Source: Desulfobacteraceae bacterium (GTDB taxonomy: Bacteria; Desulfobacterota; DSM-4660; Desulfatiglandales; HGW-15). Taken from it: a DNA stretch of 7,203 nucleotides. The notes under the pieces were generated by a model. The model searched no databases. It saw only the letters and a program-made list of their open reading frames with translations, and had not been told where the DNA came from. Below, piece after piece: positions 5,229-7,203 of this stretch (the stretch's first letter is position 1; each line of letters opens with the position of its first letter). The stretch spans positions 1 through 7,203 of the forward strand of contig RPPU01000229.1 in NCBI GenBank assembly GCA_003819975.1. Reading direction: 5' to 3'. Made by a program: the position numbers and the translations under genes.

Positions 5229-7203
5229 CTATTCTTCCAGGGCTTTTTTTAGCGCGGCGCGCAGGTCGGCTTGCTGATAGGGTTTTTGGAGAAAGCCGGA
5301 GAGCCTCCGGTCTTTGAAGCGGTCGGATATTTTTTGTTCGCTGAATCCGGAGCTCAGGATCACGGGCAGGTTGGGGTCGATGCGGCGCAGCTCAACCAAA
5401 GTTTCGCCGCCGTCCATTTGCGGCATGGTCAGATCGAGGAGCACGCAGCGGATGCGGTTCTGATGGGCCCGAAAGATCTCCAGGGCCTGGAGACCGTCGT
5501 CGGCGGCCATGACTTCGAAACCGATGCGTTCCAGCATACGGCGGCAGAGCTTGCGGATATTGGCTTCATCTTCCACCAGCAAGACCACGCCACTGCCCCT
5601 CCAGGTGTCCTTCTTGGATTTGGACTTTTGGGCAAAAGTCGCATCCGCGGCCACAAAAGCGGCCGGAAAGAAGATCTTAAAGATCGAACCTTTGCCGGCT
5701 TCACTGTACACCTTGATGGCGCCGCCGTGATTGCGGACAATGCCCTGTACGGTTGAAAGACCCAGGCCGCGGCCGGTGAATTTGGTGCTGAAAAAAGGAT
5801 CGAAGATCTTTTCCAGGGTGGCGCGGTCCATGCCGCAACCGGTGTCCCGTACTTCCAGGTATACGTAAAACCCTTCCAGAAGATCGTCCAGCAATTGTTC
5901 TTTCAATAAAAACGATTGATCGCATTCCATGAGTTCGGTCCGGACGGAAATACTCCCGCCTTTGTCGCCCAGCGCTTCGGAAGCGTTGATGATCAGATTC
6001 AAGATGATCTGACGAACTTGGGTGGCATCGGCTTTGATGGCGGGCAAGTTTTTGGAAAGGTAATAGTGCAAAACGGCTTTTTTGGATATGGAGAATTCGA
6101 TCATCCGGCTCATTTCTTCGACGGCTTCGGAGAGGTTCATGGTTTTCATGACGGAACTGCTTTTGCCCGAATAGGTCAGCATCTGCTTGCAGAGCTCCGA
6201 AGCCCGGGAGGCGGTCTTGACGATTTCCGCCAGCGTGGACCGGGCCGGGGAATATTCCGAAAGGTCTTGCAGGGCGAGATCGGCATTGCCCATGACCACC
6301 ATGAGCATGTTGTTGAAATCGTGGGCGATGCCGCCCGCCAGAACGCCGAGGCTCTCCAATTTTTGGGTTTGCAGCATTTGGGCGTCCAGCCGGCGTCGTT
6401 CCTCTTCAGCCTGTTTGCGTTCGGTGATATCCCTGAAAAAAGCCGAAACATAATTTTTGTTGTTGATGGTAATCGCGGCCGCGCTGATATCGGTATAGAG
6501 CAGAGTGCCGTCTTTGCGTTTGACCGGGATCTCCCGGCTGACGGCGATTTCTTTATGCACCAATTTTACGAATTGTCCGGCAATTTGCGGCCAATCTTCC
6601 GAAGGATGGACGGCTTGAAGCGTCAAGGTTTTTAGTTCTTCCAAATCATACTGCAGCATCCGGCAGAGGGTTTCGTTGCTAAAAAATATTTTTTGGGCTT
6701 CGGCATCCACAATGAGAATGCCATCGGACGAATTTTCAAAAATGGTTCGAAATCGTTCTTCCGATTCGCGGAGGGTTTCCTCGGCCCGTTTGCGGTCCGA
6801 GATGTCGCGGATGGCCGCCAAATGGACTTTTTCTCCCTGATAGTCGAAATGCGAAGCGGTGATTTCGACCGGAAAAACCGTTCCGCTCTTTTTGCGATGC
6901 AAGCGGACCAGGATCGGGCCGAGCGATTGATCGATGGATTTTCCGTTTGAGACGGGAACGACGGAAAGGTCGGCGTCGCATAATTCGAGCAATTCTTCTT
7001 TGTTATATCCGTATAAGGTCGCGGCGGAAGTATTGACGTCCAAGATGCGGCCCGAATTTTTTTCGATCAGAAACAAGGCGTCGGATTCCATTTCAAAAAG
7101 TTGGCGGTAGTTTTCTTCGCTTTGGCGCAGTGCCTCTTCAGCTTGTTTGCGGTCGGCGATTTCCTCCCGCGCCTGGCGCAACAGCCTTTTGATAATGCGG
7201 ACC
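5229..7203 (-). CDS. Hybrid histidine kinase (PAS-PAS-HisKA-HATPase-REC), 5' end outside the window
   Basis: The frame is open to the right edge, giving 657 residues. Residue numbers below count from the TTG at 7181, seven codons inside the window; that TTG is not a likely start. Order: a linker helix (VRIIKRLLRQAREEIADRKQ); PAS 1 (about 21-128, ending AAIRDISDRK); PAS 2 (about 140-255, ending AFFRDITERK); HisKA with LESLGVLAGGIAHDFNN, phosphoacceptor His287; HATPase_c with N-box NLIINASEA (Asn399), G1 DTGCGM (446-451), F-box DPFFST and G2 GRGLGLS (470-476); then a receiver with acidic pair Glu537/Asp538, phosphoacceptor Asp583 in LLDLTMPQMDG, Ser611 and Lys633 in KPY. All catalytic residues are present, so it should autophosphorylate and pass phosphate to its own receiver. 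No output domain follows, so a separate Hpt or regulator partner is expected. Sensing domains or membrane helices probably lie upstream. The gene ends with TAG; none of its neighbours here is a response regulator. Confidence 0.95.
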   Translation of the reverse strand, partial: VRIIKRLLRQAREEIADRKQAEEALRQSEENYRQLFEMESDALFLIEKNSGRILDVNTSAATLYGYNKEELLELCDADLSVVPVSNGKSIDQSLGPILVRLHRKKSGTVFPVEITASHFDYQGEKVHLAAIRDISDRKRAEETLRESEERFRTIFENSSDGILIVDAEAQKIFFSNETLCRMLQYDLEELKTLTLQAVHPSEDWPQIAGQFVKLVHKEIAVSREIPVKRKDGTLLYTDISAAAITINNKNYVSAFFRDITERKQAEEERRRLDAQMLQTQKLESLGVLAGGIAHDFNNMLMVVMGNADLALQDLSEYSPARSTLAEIVKTASRASELCKQMLTYSGKSSSVMKTMNLSEAVEEMSRMIEFSISKKAVLHYYLSKNLPAIKADATQVRQIILNLIINASEALGDKGGSISVRTELMECDQSFLLKEQLLDDLLEGFYVYLEVRDTGCGMDRATLEKIFDPFFSTKFTGRGLGLSTVQGIVRNHGGAIKVYSEAGKGSIFKIFFPAAFVAADATFAQKSKSKKDTWRGSGVVLLVEDEANIRKLCRRMLERIGFEVMAADDGLQALEIFRAHQNRIRCVLLDLTMPQMDGGETLVELRRIDPNLPVILSSGFSEQKISDRFKDRRLSGFLQKPYQQADLRAALKKALEE

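Noticed and set aside
5916..6635. A 239-codon open frame on the plus strand
   Set aside because: It is wholly antisense to the PAS/HisKA coding region of the kinase, its translation has no family features, and GC-biased third positions easily create such frames.
7179..7181. TTG as the start codon of the kinase
   Set aside because: The frame stays open for seven more codons to the window edge, reading VRIIKRL, a typical linker before a PAS domain, so the true start lies outside the window.

Overview
All genes in this window read on the minus strand. Base composition is mid-GC in the genes and AT-rich in the spacers. The hybrid histidine kinase, the signal-peptide-rich envelope proteins and a YceH homologue point to a Gram-negative bacterium. 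A deltaproteobacterial (Desulfobacterota-like) genome is my best guess, from the style of the kinase and the spacer repeat, but nothing here proves the taxon.

In transcription order (right to left) the layout is as follows. (1) 7203-5229: the C-terminal 657 residues of a PAS-PAS-HisKA-HATPase-REC hybrid histidine kinase, whose frame is still open at the window edge. (2) 5228-4887: a 342-base spacer holding a relic of an FG-GAP/VCBS-like (DxNxDGxxD) protein just after the kinase stop, followed by low-complexity sequence that looks like a dispersed non-coding repeat. (3) 4886-3051: a membrane protein joining a DUF3592-like module to about eight or nine ankyrin repeats. (4) 2992-2552: a small multi-pass membrane protein. 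(5) 2456-1878: a secreted two-segment coiled-coil protein. (6) 1877-1427: a 451-base spacer with a candidate 45-residue small ORF, an AT-rich inverted repeat and a possible promoter. (7) 1426-374: an exported protein with two tandem PsbP/DUF1795-like domains. (8) 363-1: the N-terminal 121 residues of a YceH (UPF0502/DUF480) protein, running off the left edge.

The ankyrin, membrane and coiled-coil genes are spaced 58 and 95 bases apart and may share a transcript. The PsbP-like gene and yceH are almost certainly one unit: the yceH ribosome-binding site overlaps the upstream stop codon. Four consecutive products (ankyrin, small membrane, coiled-coil, PsbP-like) carry signal peptides or membrane segments, so the middle of the window is an envelope-protein neighbourhood of mostly uncharacterised families. 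I see no phage, insertion-sequence, CRISPR or RNA-gene signal. I do not see a convincing new defence or biosynthetic system. The least explained items are the DUF3592-ankyrin cluster, the small ORF and the gene relic.
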